From positions 1 to 64,000 of the forward strand of contig NZ_SMZK01000001.1 in the NCBI RefSeq assembly GCF_005938085.1: DNA of 64,000 nucleotides. The letters run 5' to 3'. Source of the DNA: Haloterrigena sp. H1 (GTDB lineage: Archaea; Halobacteriota; Halobacteria; Halobacteriales; Natrialbaceae). Every line of letters starts with the position of its first letter. The stretch's first letter is position 1. The position numbers and the translations under genes are program-made. Positions 9,495-18,812 of the stretch are shown here, in pieces. The notes beneath the pieces were generated by a model. It did no database searches, was not told the DNA's origin, and worked only from the letters and a program-made list of their open reading frames with translations.

Positions 9495-9770
9495 CGGTAG
9501 GGTCTCCTCTCACCGTGGGTCGGTGAGCGACCGCGGGCCGGTAGCGTGGAGGGCGGAATCGGTGGCTACCCGGCGCACGACCGACACAGCGGTCGATCTG
9601 GCCCACGTTCGAGCGATGTTATGGCACACCATACTATCAAATATATATCTAGTGATGTAGTTTATATCTGTCATATTGAGTGTAGAGAGTCGCGTACGGA
9701 TCGACGAAGCGACACGCATCCACTCACAGGAGAGACCGTCCAGGAAGCAGTACGACCGGCTCGAGCGCCG

Positions 9771-10445
9771 TTAGCGCAAAGTGGAGAGCGTCTCGCCGGC
9801 CTCGCGCGCCGCCTCAAGACATTCCCGCGCGTATCGTGGGTCGTCGGTCGCGGCCGCCTCCGTGGCGAACTTCTCGAGCGTGCGGACGAGCGCGTCGTGT
9901 GCGGCCTCGAGGTCGCCATCGGCCGGTTGCGGACGCTGGGTTGGCGCAGGGGAGCGAGCCGGTGCACTCGGCTCACTCGCTCGACCGTCGGCGGTCCGGT
10001 TCGAGACATCGGCCTGGGACGACTCGACATTGGCCTGGGGTGTGGGCTGGCGCTCATCCCGGGATGACGTTGTGACCGAAGATTCGTGCTGGCTGTTCGC
10101 GTCCGACGTAGCTGCGGCCGTCGGCTCGGACGATGCAGCAGGGGTGGGTTCGTCCGCGGCGGACTGGTCCGACTCAGATCGATCCGTGGACGACTGTTCG
10201 TCGGCCGGTTGGGCCTCGAGGTCGGTTCCCTCGACGGCGTCGGGATTGCCATGGCAGCTGGGACAGAACGTAGTGCCGTCCATCTGGAACAGCGGGTCGC
10301 CACAGGTCCCACAGTGAGTGTTGGTCATCGTCGCACCCTTGAGTAACAGATCGCTCATTCGCTGGGTGGCCTTGCGCTCTTCTTTGTCGCGTTCGTACTT
10401 CTCACGGAGTTTCTCGCGCTCTGCTTCCTTGTCGAAGTCGCTCAT
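9771..10445 (-). CDS. Zinc-ribbon protein of the Sjogren's/scleroderma autoantigen 1 family
   Basis: The 224 residues open with a charged coiled coil (FDKEAEREKLREKYERDKEE), then MSDLLLKGATMTNTHCGTCG and a second knuckle FCPSCHG. These make a C-x2-C...C-x2-C zinc ribbon at about 45-66, the hallmark of the p27 autoantigen (SSA1) family found in archaea and eukaryotes. A long serine/threonine/acid-rich disordered linker follows, ending in a helical C-terminus (LEAAHDALVRTLEKFATEA). The molecular role of this family is not established. It is transcribed towards the PAP2 gene. Confidence 0.85.
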   Translation of the reverse strand: MSDFDKEAEREKLREKYERDKEERKATQRMSDLLLKGATMTNTHCGTCGDPLFQMDGTTFCPSCHGNPDAVEGTDLEAQPADEQSSTDRSESDQSAADEPTPAASSEPTAAATSDANSQHESSVTTSSRDERQPTPQANVESSQADVSNRTADGRASEPSAPARSPAPTQRPQPADGDLEAAHDALVRTLEKFATEAAATDDPRYARECLEAAREAGETLSTLR

Positions 10446-10514
10446 GTCCAGCTAGAGGTGTCGGAGCGTCGAAAAAGCTGCGACAGCGAGATTCCAGGGC
10501 CGTGACAGGGTCGA

Positions 10515-10973
10515 TTACGCCTCAAGTGCGGCTTCGACGGCGTCGACAGCCGCTTCGGGAGTGTCGACAGGCTCGAGGTCGACGCCGGCGTCGGCGACGT
10601 CGTGGGCCGCAAGTCCGACGACGAGTCGGTCGTAGATGCCAGCGAAGCCGAGTTCGGAGAGGGTTCCGACGCCGCCAGCGAGCGCGATCACGGCGTCACC
10701 GTTCAACGGGACGAGCGCGTTTCTGGCGTGACCCAGTCCCGTGGCGATCGGGATATCGACGTAGTCGTTGGCCTGTGCCCGGCGCTCGCTCGGCAGGATG
10801 CCGATCGTCGTTCCGCCCTCGGCTTTTGCGCCACGACAGACCGCCTCCATGGTGCCGCCGCGACCGCCACAGACGACTGTGTGGCCGCGCGCGGCGAGTT
10901 CGCGGCCCACCGCCTCGGCGCGAGCCGATTGTTCGTCGGTGATCGTTCCGCCGCCGATGACGCTGACGCGCAT
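10515..10973 (-). CDS. LOG/TIGR00725-type nucleotide-binding protein
   Basis: This 152-residue protein has a Rossmann-like fold related to the 'lysine decarboxylase'/LOG phosphoribohydrolase family. The glycine-rich segments [15 protein letters not shown] at the start, [17 protein letters not shown] in the middle and [12 protein letters not shown] near the end are characteristic. LOG proteins proper carry PGGxGTxxE; here the sequence is AGGVGTLSE, so hydrolase activity is uncertain. I start at ATG 10973; an upstream codon would add nine poorly conserved residues. It is divergent from mdh, about 150 bp away. Confidence 0.8.
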   Translation of the reverse strand: MRVSVIGGGTITDEQSARAEAVGRELAARGHTVVCGGRGGTMEAVCRGAKAEGGTTIGILPSERRAQANDYVDIPIATGLGHARNALVPLNGDAVIALAGGVGTLSELGFAGIYDRLVVGLAAHDVADAGVDLEPVDTPEAAVDAVEAALEA

Positions 10974-11090
10974 AGTCGAACGGGCGCAGGCATCGGCCAT
11001 GATCGGTTCGGTCTTGAGGAAAGGAAAAGGAACGACAGTCGTCGAACTCTCATATCATCAAACTTGTGTGAGGCTGGAAATTCCGACGGA

Positions 11091-11096
11091 TTTAAC
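11091..11096 (+). promoter_or_regulatory. TATA box for mdh
   Basis: TTTAAC preceded by CCGACGGA (BRE-like) lies 28-33 nt before the mdh ATG at 11124. Confidence 0.5.
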
Positions 11097-11123
11097 GTGT
11101 GGGATGGGGAAGCATTACGTGGT

Positions 11124-12038
11124 ATGACGAAAGTTAGTGTGGTCGGCGCGGCTGGCACCGTCGGGGCCGCTGCGGGCTACAACATCGCGCTTCGGGACGT
11201 TGCGGACGAGCTCGTGTTCGTCGACATTCCGGACAAGGAAGACGATACGGTCGGACAGGCCGCCGACGCCAACCATGGCGTGGCCTACGACTCGAACACG
11301 ACGATCCGACAGGGTGGCTACGAGGACACCGCTGGATCGGATGTCGTCGTCATCACGGCCGGCATCCCGCGCCAGCCCGGTCAAACCCGGATCGATCTGG
11401 CCGGCGACAACGCACCAATCATGGAGGACATCGGCTCCTCGCTGGCCGAGCACAACGACGACTTCATCACCGTCACCACGTCGAACCCCGTCGACCTCCT
11501 CAACCGGCACCTCTACGAGACGGGCGACCGCGCCCGCGAGAAAGTAATCGGCTTCGGCGGTCGCCTCGACTCCGCGCGCTTCCGATACGTGATTTCCGAG
11601 CGCTTCGACGCCCCCGTCCAGAACGTCGATGCGACCATCCTGGGCGAACACGGCGATGCGCAGGTCCCCGTCTTCTCCAAAGTGCGAGTCAACGGCCAGG
11701 ACCCCGAGTTCGACGAGGACGAAAAGGAAGAACTCCTCTCCGAACTCCAGACCTCGGCGATGAACGTCATCGAGAAGAAAGGCGCGACGGAGTGGGGCCC
11801 GGCGACCGGCGTCGGCCACATGGTCGAGGCCATCCTCCGCGATACGGGCGCAGTGGTGCCCGGCAGCGTCAAACTCGAGGGCGAGTTCGGCCACGAGGAC
11901 ACCGCCTTCGGCGTCCCGGTCAAACTCGGCTCCGACGGCGTCGAAGAGATCGTCGAGTGGGAACTCACCGAGTTCGAGCGAAACCAGCTCGGCGAGGCCG
12001 CCGAGAAGCTCTCCGAACAGTACGACAAGATCGCGTAA
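11124..12038 (+). CDS. mdh: Malate dehydrogenase
   Basis: The gene encodes a 304-residue LDH-like NAD-dependent malate dehydrogenase that interconverts malate and oxaloacetate in the citric acid cycle. It begins [20 protein letters not shown] with the dinucleotide-binding GxxGxxG at 8-14. The active-site region reads [14 protein letters not shown], and the catalytic histidine lies in [14 protein letters not shown] (about 172-185). The acidic surface and length are typical of haloarchaeal halophilic MDH. I chose ATG 11124 because of the TATA box about 30 nt upstream and the conserved N-terminus; the reading frame stays open further upstream but that part is not conserved-looking. Confidence 0.95.
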   Translation: MTKVSVVGAAGTVGAAAGYNIALRDVADELVFVDIPDKEDDTVGQAADANHGVAYDSNTTIRQGGYEDTAGSDVVVITAGIPRQPGQTRIDLAGDNAPIMEDIGSSLAEHNDDFITVTTSNPVDLLNRHLYETGDRAREKVIGFGGRLDSARFRYVISERFDAPVQNVDATILGEHGDAQVPVFSKVRVNGQDPEFDEDEKEELLSELQTSAMNVIEKKGATEWGPATGVGHMVEAILRDTGAVVPGSVKLEGEFGHEDTAFGVPVKLGSDGVEEIVEWELTEFERNQLGEAAEKLSEQYDKIA

Positions 12039-12072
12039 TCGACGGTCGGCACGGAACAGTTTTTGCTTATCG

Positions 12073-12318
12073 TCAGGGGATCAGCTGCTCGCCGTCGTCG
12101 TCGTAGACTGTGATCGCGTCGACGGGACAGGTCCGGGCGGCGAACTTCGCATCGAGTTCTGCGTCTTCGGGTACCTCGCGGACGAAAACGCCGTCCTCGA
12201 CCTCCTCGCTGTCCTCGAGGACGGCCTTGCCCTTCGATTTGTCCTCCTCGAAGGCGTCCCATTCGGCGACACACTGGAACATCCCAATACAGGTGTTCTC
12301 GTCGTATTCGATCTTCAT
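12073..12318 (-). CDS. Ferredoxin with three cluster cysteines
   Basis: An 81-residue soluble ferredoxin starting MKIEYDENTCIGMFQC. The cluster ligands visible are C10, C16 and C64 (RTCPVDAI). The central position of the usual CxxCxxC is methionine (C-IGM-FQ-C), so only three cysteines remain, which fits a [3Fe-4S] cluster. It is strongly acidic, as expected for halophilic electron carriers. It is convergent with mdh with 34 bp between stops and divergent from the phosphate permease. The redox partner is unknown. This differs from the major plant-type [2Fe-2S] ferredoxin of haloarchaea. Confidence 0.85.
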   Translation of the reverse strand: MKIEYDENTCIGMFQCVAEWDAFEEDKSKGKAVLEDSEEVEDGVFVREVPEDAELDAKFAARTCPVDAITVYDDDGEQLIP

Positions 12319-12416
12319 GGGCGGTGATTGGCACGGTTGCGGTAAATCGGTAGCGGTCGTCGGTTCGCTCGAGGCAACGCTTTTGCGGCCGGTCACCGAA
12401 CGAGAGACAAGCCGAA

Positions 12417-13625
12417 ATGGTCGCATTCTCCTTCACTGCCCTCGTCGGAATCGCCGTTCTCACTTGTCTGTTCATGGCGTGGGTGCTCGGTGCGAACAGC
12501 AACTCGCCACCCTTTGCCCCCGCGATCGGTGCGAACGCGATTTCGACGATGCAAGCGGCGTTCGTCATCGGACTGCTCGCGGCCGCGGGAGCGCTCATGC
12601 AAGGTGGAAGCATCTCCGAGACGATCGGTGCGGACCTCATCAACGGCGTGACGATCACGCCGCTTGCGGCCACCGCAGGACTGCTGACCGCGGCTGGCTT
12701 CATGTCGATCGGCATCTACACGCGGTATCCGATCCCCGCGGCGTTCGCGACGACGGGCGCGATGGTCGGAGTCGGCCTCTCGCTTGGCGGCGACCCGGCG
12801 ATGGCGACCTACCGCCGGCTCGGCATCTTCTGGCTACTGGTCCCGATCATGTCGGGCGGGCTCGCCTACGCGACGGCGACGATCCTGCGACGTGACGACG
12901 TCCCCGAGACGGTCGGCGTCCCGCTGTTGGCCGGTATCGTCGGCGCGATCGTCGCCAACGTCCGCCTCGGTGTGATTCCCGATCCGACCGCCGAGCAGGG
13001 CACGCTCGCGGGCTTCGTCGCCCGGCTGTTCGGCGGCGGCCCGACGCTCGCCGCCGGCATCGATCTCGGGACCGTCCTCGTGACGATCGCCGTTGGACTG
13101 CTCGCGTTCGCCTGGGTGCGACGGCAGGTCCGCGAGTCAGTCGAAAGCGGGATCCGCTCGTTCCTACTGGTTCTCGGTGGCATCGTCGCGTTCTCCTCTG
13201 GCGGCTCACAGGTCGGACTCGCGACCGGCCCGCTCGAGAACCTCTTTCGAACCGAACTCGGCCTGCCGGGGTTCCTGTTGCTCGCGATCGGGGCGGTCGG
13301 CATCCTCGCGGGGGCCTGGATGGGTGCACCACGGCTGTTACAGGCCACATCCAGAGAGTACGCCCAGCTCGGCGTACGGCGATCGATCGCGGCGCTGGTC
13401 CCGGGATTCATCATTGCCCAGCTGGCGATCGCACTCGGCATCCCGATCTCGCTGAACAACATCATCCTCTCGGGGGTCATCGGCGGCGGACTGGCCGGCG
13501 GCTCGGCCGGCGTCTCGCGGCGCAAGATCGGCGTCACGATCACCTTCTGGCTACTGACGCTCGGGAGTTCGGTCGTCGTCAGCTACGGTCTGTACCGGCT
13601 GTTCGTGACGATAATAGGCGGCTGA
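12417..13625 (+). CDS. PiT-family inorganic phosphate permease
   Basis: This 402-residue integral membrane protein belongs to the PiT (inorganic phosphate transporter) family, which moves phosphate with a cation. The two inverted halves are visible: GANSNSPPFAPAIGANAIS in the first (25-43) and IPISLNNIILSGVIGGGLAGG in the second (about 345-365), each with the family's G-A-N-type signature or a variant of it. About ten membrane helices are predicted. It is divergent from the ferredoxin gene. No regulatory gene such as a PhoU homologue lies next to it; a universal stress protein gene is convergent. Confidence 0.9.
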   Translation: MVAFSFTALVGIAVLTCLFMAWVLGANSNSPPFAPAIGANAISTMQAAFVIGLLAAAGALMQGGSISETIGADLINGVTITPLAATAGLLTAAGFMSIGIYTRYPIPAAFATTGAMVGVGLSLGGDPAMATYRRLGIFWLLVPIMSGGLAYATATILRRDDVPETVGVPLLAGIVGAIVANVRLGVIPDPTAEQGTLAGFVARLFGGGPTLAAGIDLGTVLVTIAVGLLAFAWVRRQVRESVESGIRSFLLVLGGIVAFSSGGSQVGLATGPLENLFRTELGLPGFLLLAIGAVGILAGAWMGAPRLLQATSREYAQLGVRRSIAALVPGFIIAQLAIALGIPISLNNIILSGVIGGGLAGGSAGVSRRKIGVTITFWLLTLGSSVVVSYGLYRLFVTIIGG

Positions 13626-13636
13626 TTCTCTCGAGG

Positions 13637-14071
13637 TCACTCGAGGACTGTCACCGGCTGCGTCGTCCGTTCGACGACCGTGGTGGCGATATCGCGACCG
13701 AGAAATCGCCTAATGAACCCGTTCGATCGGGTTCTATCGCCGGCCATCACGACGTGGTCGATCCCCGCTTCCGACGCGTACCGGGGAACGACAGTGCCGG
13801 GTCGCCCCTCGCCGAGTTCGATCCGAACGCGGTCTCTTGCGTCTGGATCTGCGATCGACGCGAGCAATTCCTCGGCGCTGGCTCGCGTCTGTGCCATCCG
13901 CTGCTCGTCGCGCTCCAAGACCCCGCCTTCGCTAAGCGGCGCGTCGAGCGGCGTCACGACCGCCAGCAGCGTGATCTCGGCGTCTGGGAACGTCTCGAGG
14001 GCATACGGGAGCGCCTCGTCCTCTCGTGGTCGGCCGAGTGTGGGGACGAGGACGCAGTCGGGATCGGCCAT
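13637..14071 (-). CDS. Universal stress protein (UspA family)
   Basis: A 144-residue UspA-fold protein starting MADPDCVLVPTLGRPREDEAL. The C-terminal part GIDHVVMAGDRTRSNGFIRRFLGRDIATTVVERTTQPVTVLE carries the Usp core, but the ATP-binding consensus G-x2-G-x9-G-S/T is altered (GDRTRSNGFIRRFLGRDIAT), so nucleotide binding is uncertain. I prefer ATG 14071; ATG 14098 would add nine residues. It ends 11 bp from the phosphate permease stop, tail to tail. Confidence 0.85.
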   Translation of the reverse strand: MADPDCVLVPTLGRPREDEALPYALETFPDAEITLLAVVTPLDAPLSEGGVLERDEQRMAQTRASAEELLASIADPDARDRVRIELGEGRPGTVVPRYASEAGIDHVVMAGDRTRSNGFIRRFLGRDIATTVVERTTQPVTVLE

Positions 14072-14184
14072 GGGGTGGGCTTCGGGTGCCGGTCCCATCG
14101 GTCTATCGCCGTCGACCCCGCTCTCGCCCCAGGGCGGGTCGCGGATGCATCGATACCCAACTAGATAATCAGTCACCGATCCGG

Positions 14185-14192
14185 ATATAAAA
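14185..14192 (+). promoter_or_regulatory. TATA box and Shine-Dalgarno of the DUF6069 gene
   Basis: ATATAAAA at 14185-14192 should start transcription near 14215, giving a leader of about 25 nt. GGAGGG at 14228-14233, six nt before the ATG at 14240, is a good Shine-Dalgarno, so this is one of the few clearly leadered genes here. Confidence 0.55.
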
Positions 14193-14239
14193 GGAATTTC
14201 TGACAAACGCTTTTCATCAGTGGCGGCGGAGGGACAATC

Positions 14240-14668
14240 ATGGGCACCGAAACAGGCATGTCGTCGTCGGCACGATCACTCACGATCAGCGACCTGACAC
14301 GAGCGGGGGTAGTCGCGCTTGCAGTATCGTTGGGCATCAACTTGCTCATCGTGTTCGTGGCCAACGCCGGCGGTATCGCACCACAACTGGAAGCACTGAA
14401 TTACGGACCAGTAACGTTCTTTACAACTCTTGGCGTCATCGGTGCGACCGTCACGTACGGGCTGCTCGCGCGATTCAGTGCCAGCCCTGATCGACTGTTT
14501 CTCATCGTCGCAGCGATCGTCCTCGTGCTCTCGCTCGTGCCGGATTTCACGGTCATCCCCAATCAACCCGGTGGGAGCCTCTTCGCTGGCGCGATCCTCG
14601 GGCTGATGCACGTCACGACAGCGGTCGTCTGTGTGGGCGTCCTGACCGACCGCAGTGCTGGCCAGTGA
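14240..14668 (+). CDS. DUF6069 family four-helix membrane protein
   Basis: The 142 residues contain four hydrophobic segments: AGVVALAVSLGINLLIVFVA, PVTFFTTLGVIGATVTYGLL, LIVAAIVLVLSLVPDF and AGAILGLMHVTTAVVCVGVL. The pattern and the LMHVTTAVV helix match the DUF6069 family of small membrane proteins of unknown function. Both a TATA box and a strong Shine-Dalgarno precede the start. It lies just upstream of hel308 but separated by its own gap, so co-transcription is not obvious. Confidence 0.75.
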   Translation: MGTETGMSSSARSLTISDLTRAGVVALAVSLGINLLIVFVANAGGIAPQLEALNYGPVTFFTTLGVIGATVTYGLLARFSASPDRLFLIVAAIVLVLSLVPDFTVIPNQPGGSLFAGAILGLMHVTTAVVCVGVLTDRSAGQ

Positions 14669-14761
14669 ACTGACGCACCGCGCTCGAGAACACATAGTGG
14701 CTCCGACCGACGGAGTCCGAAAGACGATACTTTAAACCGCAAACGGGGCCAAGGACGGACA

Positions 14762-17122
14762 ATGAATTTCGAGGAGCTGTCGGGGCTCCCACCCGGTGCC
14801 ATCGACCACTTCCACAGCGAGGGCATCGAGGAGCTCTACCCGCCACAAGCCGAGGCGGTCGACGCCGGCGCGACCGATGGCGAAAACCTCGTCGCCGCCG
14901 TCCCGACCGCCAGCGGGAAGACGATGATCGCCGCCCTCGCGATGCTGTCGGCGATCGAACGCGGCGGGAAAGCACTGTACATCGTCCCGCTGCGAGCGCT
15001 CGCCAGCGAGAAAAAGGCCGAGTTCGAGGCCTACGAGCGCTTTGGCGTGACCGTCGGCGTGACCACGGGCAACTACGAGTCGACCAGCGACTGGCTCGCA
15101 ACGAAAGACATCGTCGTCGCAACCAGCGAGAAAGTCGACTCGCTCGTCCGGAACGGCGCAGAGTGGCTCTCCGAGCTCACCTGCGTCGTTTCCGACGAGG
15201 TCCACCTCATCGATGATCGGAATCGGGGGCCGACGCTCGAGGTGACGCTGGCGAAACTCCGCCAGCTCAACCCCGGACTGCAGACCGTCGCACTCTCGGC
15301 GACGGTCGGCAACGCCGACGAGATCGCCGACTGGCTCGACGCCGCACTCGTCGACACCGACTGGCGGCCGATCGACCTCCAGATGGGCGTCCACTACGGG
15401 AACGCGTTGAACTTCGACGATGGGTCGACACGGGAGGTGCCCGTCGAGGGATCGGAAAAGCAGGAGGCCGCGCTCGTTCGCGACATTTTACAGGAGGATG
15501 GGTCCTCGCTCGTGTTCGTCAACTCCCGACGAAACGCAGAAGCCGCCGCGAAACGGTTGGGAGGTGTCTCGAGAACGGAACTGACTGCCGAGGAAGAAGC
15601 CGCGCTCGCAGAACTGGCCGCCGACATCCGCGACGACAGCGACACCGAGACGAGCAGGGACTTAGCCGACTGCGTCGAACGGGGCGCGGCGTTTCACCAC
15701 GCCGGTCTCTCGAGCACCCAGCGGAGCCTCGTCGAGGATGCCTTCCGCGACCGCCTGTTGAAGGTAATCTCGGCGACGCCGACGCTGGCCGCGGGCGTCA
15801 ACACGCCCGCACGCCGCGTGATCGTCCGCGACTGGCGGCGCTTCGATTCCAGCGCCGGCGGGATGGCACCCCTGGATGTCCTCGAGGTCCACCAGATGAT
15901 GGGCCGGGCTGGTCGCCCGGGGCTCGACCCCTACGGCGAGGCCGTCCTGCTGGCCAAAAGCCACGACGAGAGTCAGGAGCTGTTCGACCGCTATATCTGG
16001 GCCGATCCCGAACCGGTCCGCTCGAAACTGGCGGCCGAACCCGCCCTGCGAACGCACGTGCTCGCAACGATCGCATCCGGCTTCGCCCGCACGCGAGCGG
16101 GCCTCCTCGAGTTCCTCGAAGCCACCCTCTACGCCAGCCAGTCGACCGAAGCCGGCCGTCTCGAGACGGTGACCGACACGGTCTTGCAGTACCTCGAGTC
16201 GAACGACTTCATCGAGCGCGACAGTAGCGACGATTCCAGCACTGCGGATGGCAGTGCGTTCACATCGGCTGCTGATCTCGCCGACGATGACGGCCGCGAG
16301 GAGACGCTCGAGGCGACCAGCCTCGGTCACACCGTCTCGCGGCTCTACCTCGATCCGATGAGCGCCGCCGAGATCGTCCACGGGTTAGAGCGTGCGGACG
16401 AACGGCCGACCGCACTCGGCCTCTACCAGCTCGTCTCGCGCACGCCCGATATGTACGAACTCTATCTGCGGTCGGGCGAGGACGAGAAGTTCGGCGAACT
16501 CTTCTACGAGCGCGAGGCCGAACTGCTGGGCGACACGCCAAGCGAGTTCGAGGAGGAGCGCTTCGAAGACTGGCTGGCCGCGCTCAAGACGGGTAAGCTG
16601 CTCGAGGACTGGGCCGACGAAACCGACGAAGAACGGCTGACAGACCGATACAAGATCGGGCCGGGCGACCTGCGTGGCAAAGTCGACACTGCCGAGTGGC
16701 TGCTCGGCGCGGCCGAGTCGCTGGCCGCCGAAATCGACAGCGAGTGGACCGTCGCCGTACGGGAAGCCCGCGCCCGCGTCGAACACGGCGTCGGCGAAGA
16801 CCTCCTCGAGCTCGTCTCGGTCGGCGGCGTCGGCCGCAAGCGCGCTCGCCGGCTCTACGAAGCGGGGATCGAGGAGCCTGCCGACCTGCGAACGGCCGAC
16901 AAAGGCGTCGTTCTTGGCGCACTCAAAGGCGAGAAGACAGCCGAGAACATCCTCGAGAGCGCCGGTCGCGAGGATCCCTCGATGGACGGCGTCGAGCCGG
17001 ACTCAGCAAGGTCGGGCGACGGCGGCGTGATAGCCACCTCGAGCGACGGCGACGGGACCGACGACGCGACAGCAACAAACGGAGCAGACGACAGCCAGTC
17101 GAGACTGGGTGATTTCGAATGA
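14762..17122 (+). CDS. hel308: Hel308 (Ski2-like) DNA helicase
   Basis: Hel308 is an archaeal SF2 3'-5' helicase related to human HELQ that acts at blocked replication forks. The 786 residues show Walker A PTASGKT (about 49-55), DEVH (about 145-148), the helicase motif VI region [18 protein letters not shown] (about 377-394), a winged-helix/ratchet region, and a helix-hairpin-helix near the C-terminus ([20 protein letters not shown]). The tail is a disordered acid-rich stretch ending SRLGDFE, which resembles an RPA/PCNA-type short binding tail. Its stop overlaps cgi121 by 4 nt (ATGA), so the two are co-translated. Confidence 0.95.
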   Translation: MNFEELSGLPPGAIDHFHSEGIEELYPPQAEAVDAGATDGENLVAAVPTASGKTMIAALAMLSAIERGGKALYIVPLRALASEKKAEFEAYERFGVTVGVTTGNYESTSDWLATKDIVVATSEKVDSLVRNGAEWLSELTCVVSDEVHLIDDRNRGPTLEVTLAKLRQLNPGLQTVALSATVGNADEIADWLDAALVDTDWRPIDLQMGVHYGNALNFDDGSTREVPVEGSEKQEAALVRDILQEDGSSLVFVNSRRNAEAAAKRLGGVSRTELTAEEEAALAELAADIRDDSDTETSRDLADCVERGAAFHHAGLSSTQRSLVEDAFRDRLLKVISATPTLAAGVNTPARRVIVRDWRRFDSSAGGMAPLDVLEVHQMMGRAGRPGLDPYGEAVLLAKSHDESQELFDRYIWADPEPVRSKLAAEPALRTHVLATIASGFARTRAGLLEFLEATLYASQSTEAGRLETVTDTVLQYLESNDFIERDSSDDSSTADGSAFTSAADLADDDGREETLEATSLGHTVSRLYLDPMSAAEIVHGLERADERPTALGLYQLVSRTPDMYELYLRSGEDEKFGELFYEREAELLGDTPSEFEEERFEDWLAALKTGKLLEDWADETDEERLTDRYKIGPGDLRGKVDTAEWLLGAAESLAAEIDSEWTVAVREARARVEHGVGEDLLELVSVGGVGRKRARRLYEAGIEEPADLRTADKGVVLGALKGEKTAENILESAGREDPSMDGVEPDSARSGDGGVIATSSDGDGTDDATATNGADDSQSRLGDFE

Positions 17123-17625
17123 AGCTGCTCGAATGCCGACTCGAGGTCGACGATATCGATTCGTTCGTCGCCGAACTCGGCGATCTCGGCGACCGCCATG
17201 ACGTGACGATGCAGGCGTTCGACGCCCGCTACGTCGCCGGCCGCCGGCATCTCGAGCAAGCCGTCGAATTCGCGGATCGCGCGATCGACCGCGGTGAGAA
17301 CGTCGCTCGTGACCGCGCCGTCGAAATTTTGCTGTACGCCGCCGGCCGTCGACAGATCGATCGTGCGCTCGCGATGGGTGTCGACGACGGCGAGACTCGG
17401 GCGGTGGTGCTCGTCGACGGCGATTCAGACGAGGACGAGGCGGCAGCGCTCGAGGCAGTCGAAACGCTGGACGCGTTCGTCGACCGCGAGCCGACGCTCG
17501 AGACACAAGACGTCGAAACGCTGTGTGACTTTTTCGACGTTCCTGACGCCGAACGCGAGGCCACCGACGCGCCGCTGTCGGCGCTGGTTCGCGAGCGGGT
17601 GGCGCTACTCGAGGTCGAGAAGTAA
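17119..17625 (+). CDS. cgi121: KEOPS complex subunit Cgi121
   Basis: The 168-residue protein is the Cgi121/TPRKB-like subunit of KEOPS, the complex that makes the t6A modification at position 37 of ANN-decoding tRNAs. Family features are the N-terminal [20 protein letters not shown], the segment [37 protein letters not shown] (about 42-78) and the mixed alpha/beta layout. It overlaps hel308 by ATGA. The pairing of a helicase and a tRNA-modification subunit recurs in haloarchaea, as I recall, and probably reflects shared expression instead of a shared pathway. Confidence 0.9.
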   Translation: MKLLECRLEVDDIDSFVAELGDLGDRHDVTMQAFDARYVAGRRHLEQAVEFADRAIDRGENVARDRAVEILLYAAGRRQIDRALAMGVDDGETRAVVLVDGDSDEDEAAALEAVETLDAFVDREPTLETQDVETLCDFFDVPDAEREATDAPLSALVRERVALLEVEK

Positions 17626-17736
17626 CGCGCAATTCGCGAGCGTCGTCTCCCGCGACGACGGGGCGGGTGCGCTCGAGGCTCTCGAGTCGACCGACGACGT
17701 ACGCGTCCCGTCGGCGACGAAGACGGAACGGAAGTG

Positions 17737-17743
17737 TTTAAAA
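17737..17743 (+). promoter_or_regulatory. TATA box upstream of the 17775 small ORF and the GIDE-like gene
   Basis: TTTAAAA at 17737-17743 would place the transcript start near 17766-17770, so the first start codon met is ATG 17775 and not the ATG at 17846. Confidence 0.5.
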
Positions 17744-17774
17744 TGCGTCACTCTCCTCTGTCGGAAAAGGATCT

Positions 17775-17864
17775 ATGAACCCGAATATCGGTCGGTTGCG
17801 ATCGCTGGTCGCGCAGTTCGACGACACCGGCGGCTCCGTTGATCGATGGCGCTTCTCGATCTAG
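17775..17864 (+). CDS. Candidate 29-residue leader peptide
   Basis: The frame encodes MNPNIGRLRSLVAQFDDTG and runs for 29 residues to a TAG at 17862-17864, overlapping the first 19 nt of the next gene in another frame. It sits immediately behind a good TATA box, so it would be the first frame on a near-leaderless mRNA. It may act through translational coupling to the downstream membrane protein, or it may be the true N-terminus if the sequence carries a base error. No homologue is recognised. Confidence 0.35.
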   Translation: MNPNIGRLRSLVAQFDDTGGSVDRWRFSI

Positions 17865-18637
17865 CACTCCGGGTCGGCGTCGTCATCGTCGCAGTCGGCG
17901 TCGCCGGCGTGTCGCTGCAGTGGACTGCTCGACACGCTCGAACAGCCCTTCGAGCGGCCCGGACAGACATGACAGCCCTCGAGACGCGTCCGGCGGGCGT
18001 CGTCGCAGCGACCGGCGTCGCTCGTCCCTCCGCCGATCAGGGGATGCTGGAAGCACCGGTCACCGGAACCCCATGTCTCGCCTACGCTTATCGCGTCTCC
18101 CGGGACACGTTCAGGGACGGCCTCAGCGACCTCGCACCGAAGCGGAAGGGTGCCGAGGCCGTTCCGTTCCGCCTCGACGGTGCGACCGGCACTGCGCTCG
18201 TCCAGCCGGTCGAACGGGACGGATCGGGCGAGCCGACCGACACGTGGGAGCGGATGCAGGTTCCGGGGATCGAGTGCCCGGCGACGTTCGACGAGGACGT
18301 CTACCAGATACTCGGTCAGGAGGTCCCCGAGCGTGTCACGGAGATGGTGCCGGAAGCGATCGAGCAGAAACAGGAAGTCTACATCCGGGAGGAGCGACTC
18401 GAGCCCGGTACCGAGGTATACGTCCTCGGATCGGCTGCCCCCGCTCCCGAGAGGGGCGACGAGCCCGTTATCCGGAATCGGGCGGGCGATCCGTTCACCG
18501 TCACGGCAGGCGGTCGGAACGCCACGCTCCGGCGGTACGTCCTCGCCGCGGCGGGCAACGCCGCGTTCGGGCTGGCAGCCGCGTTCGTCGCCGTGGTCCT
18601 GGCGACGCCAGCGGGGACGGTCCTGCCGCCGCTCTGA
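17846..18637 (+). CDS. GIDE-like membrane protein of unknown function
   Basis: The 263-residue protein has an N-terminal membrane helix (LRVGVVIVAVGVAGVSLQW), an outside or cytosolic beta-rich middle (GTPCLAYAYRVSRDT, VPFRLDGATGTALVQP, ERLEPGTEVYVLGSA) and a C-terminal helix pair (YVLAAAGNAAFGLAAAFVAVV). The middle resembles the GIDE domain of E3 ligase-like membrane proteins in haloarchaea, where no RING finger is present. Function is unknown. The start at ATG 17846 (MALLDLALRV) is chosen because it gives the helix; a small frame overlaps it upstream. Confidence 0.6.
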   Translation: MALLDLALRVGVVIVAVGVAGVSLQWTARHARTALRAARTDMTALETRPAGVVAATGVARPSADQGMLEAPVTGTPCLAYAYRVSRDTFRDGLSDLAPKRKGAEAVPFRLDGATGTALVQPVERDGSGEPTDTWERMQVPGIECPATFDEDVYQILGQEVPERVTEMVPEAIEQKQEVYIREERLEPGTEVYVLGSAAPAPERGDEPVIRNRAGDPFTVTAGGRNATLRRYVLAAAGNAAFGLAAAFVAVVLATPAGTVLPPL

Positions 18638-18812
18638 CGGCGACGTACTATCGACGCCGGCACCACGCTCTTGAAGGGGCCGTGAAAGCGCCGGATCGCA
18701 CGGCTCAAGGGCGAAAGGGAGGGCCATGGCGACGACAAAGATCGGAACACGACGAAGGTGGTCGATCCCGATACCCTCCGGCTCCACCGCCGTCCCGTCA
18801 GTCGTCCGCGCT

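Noticed and set aside
9637..9655. TATA-rich stretch (AAATATATATCT) as evidence of an extra gene at 9510-9719
   Set aside because: The frame there has no haloarchaeal composition or conserved motif; the TATA sequence is better explained as the promoter of the minus-strand PAP2 gene.
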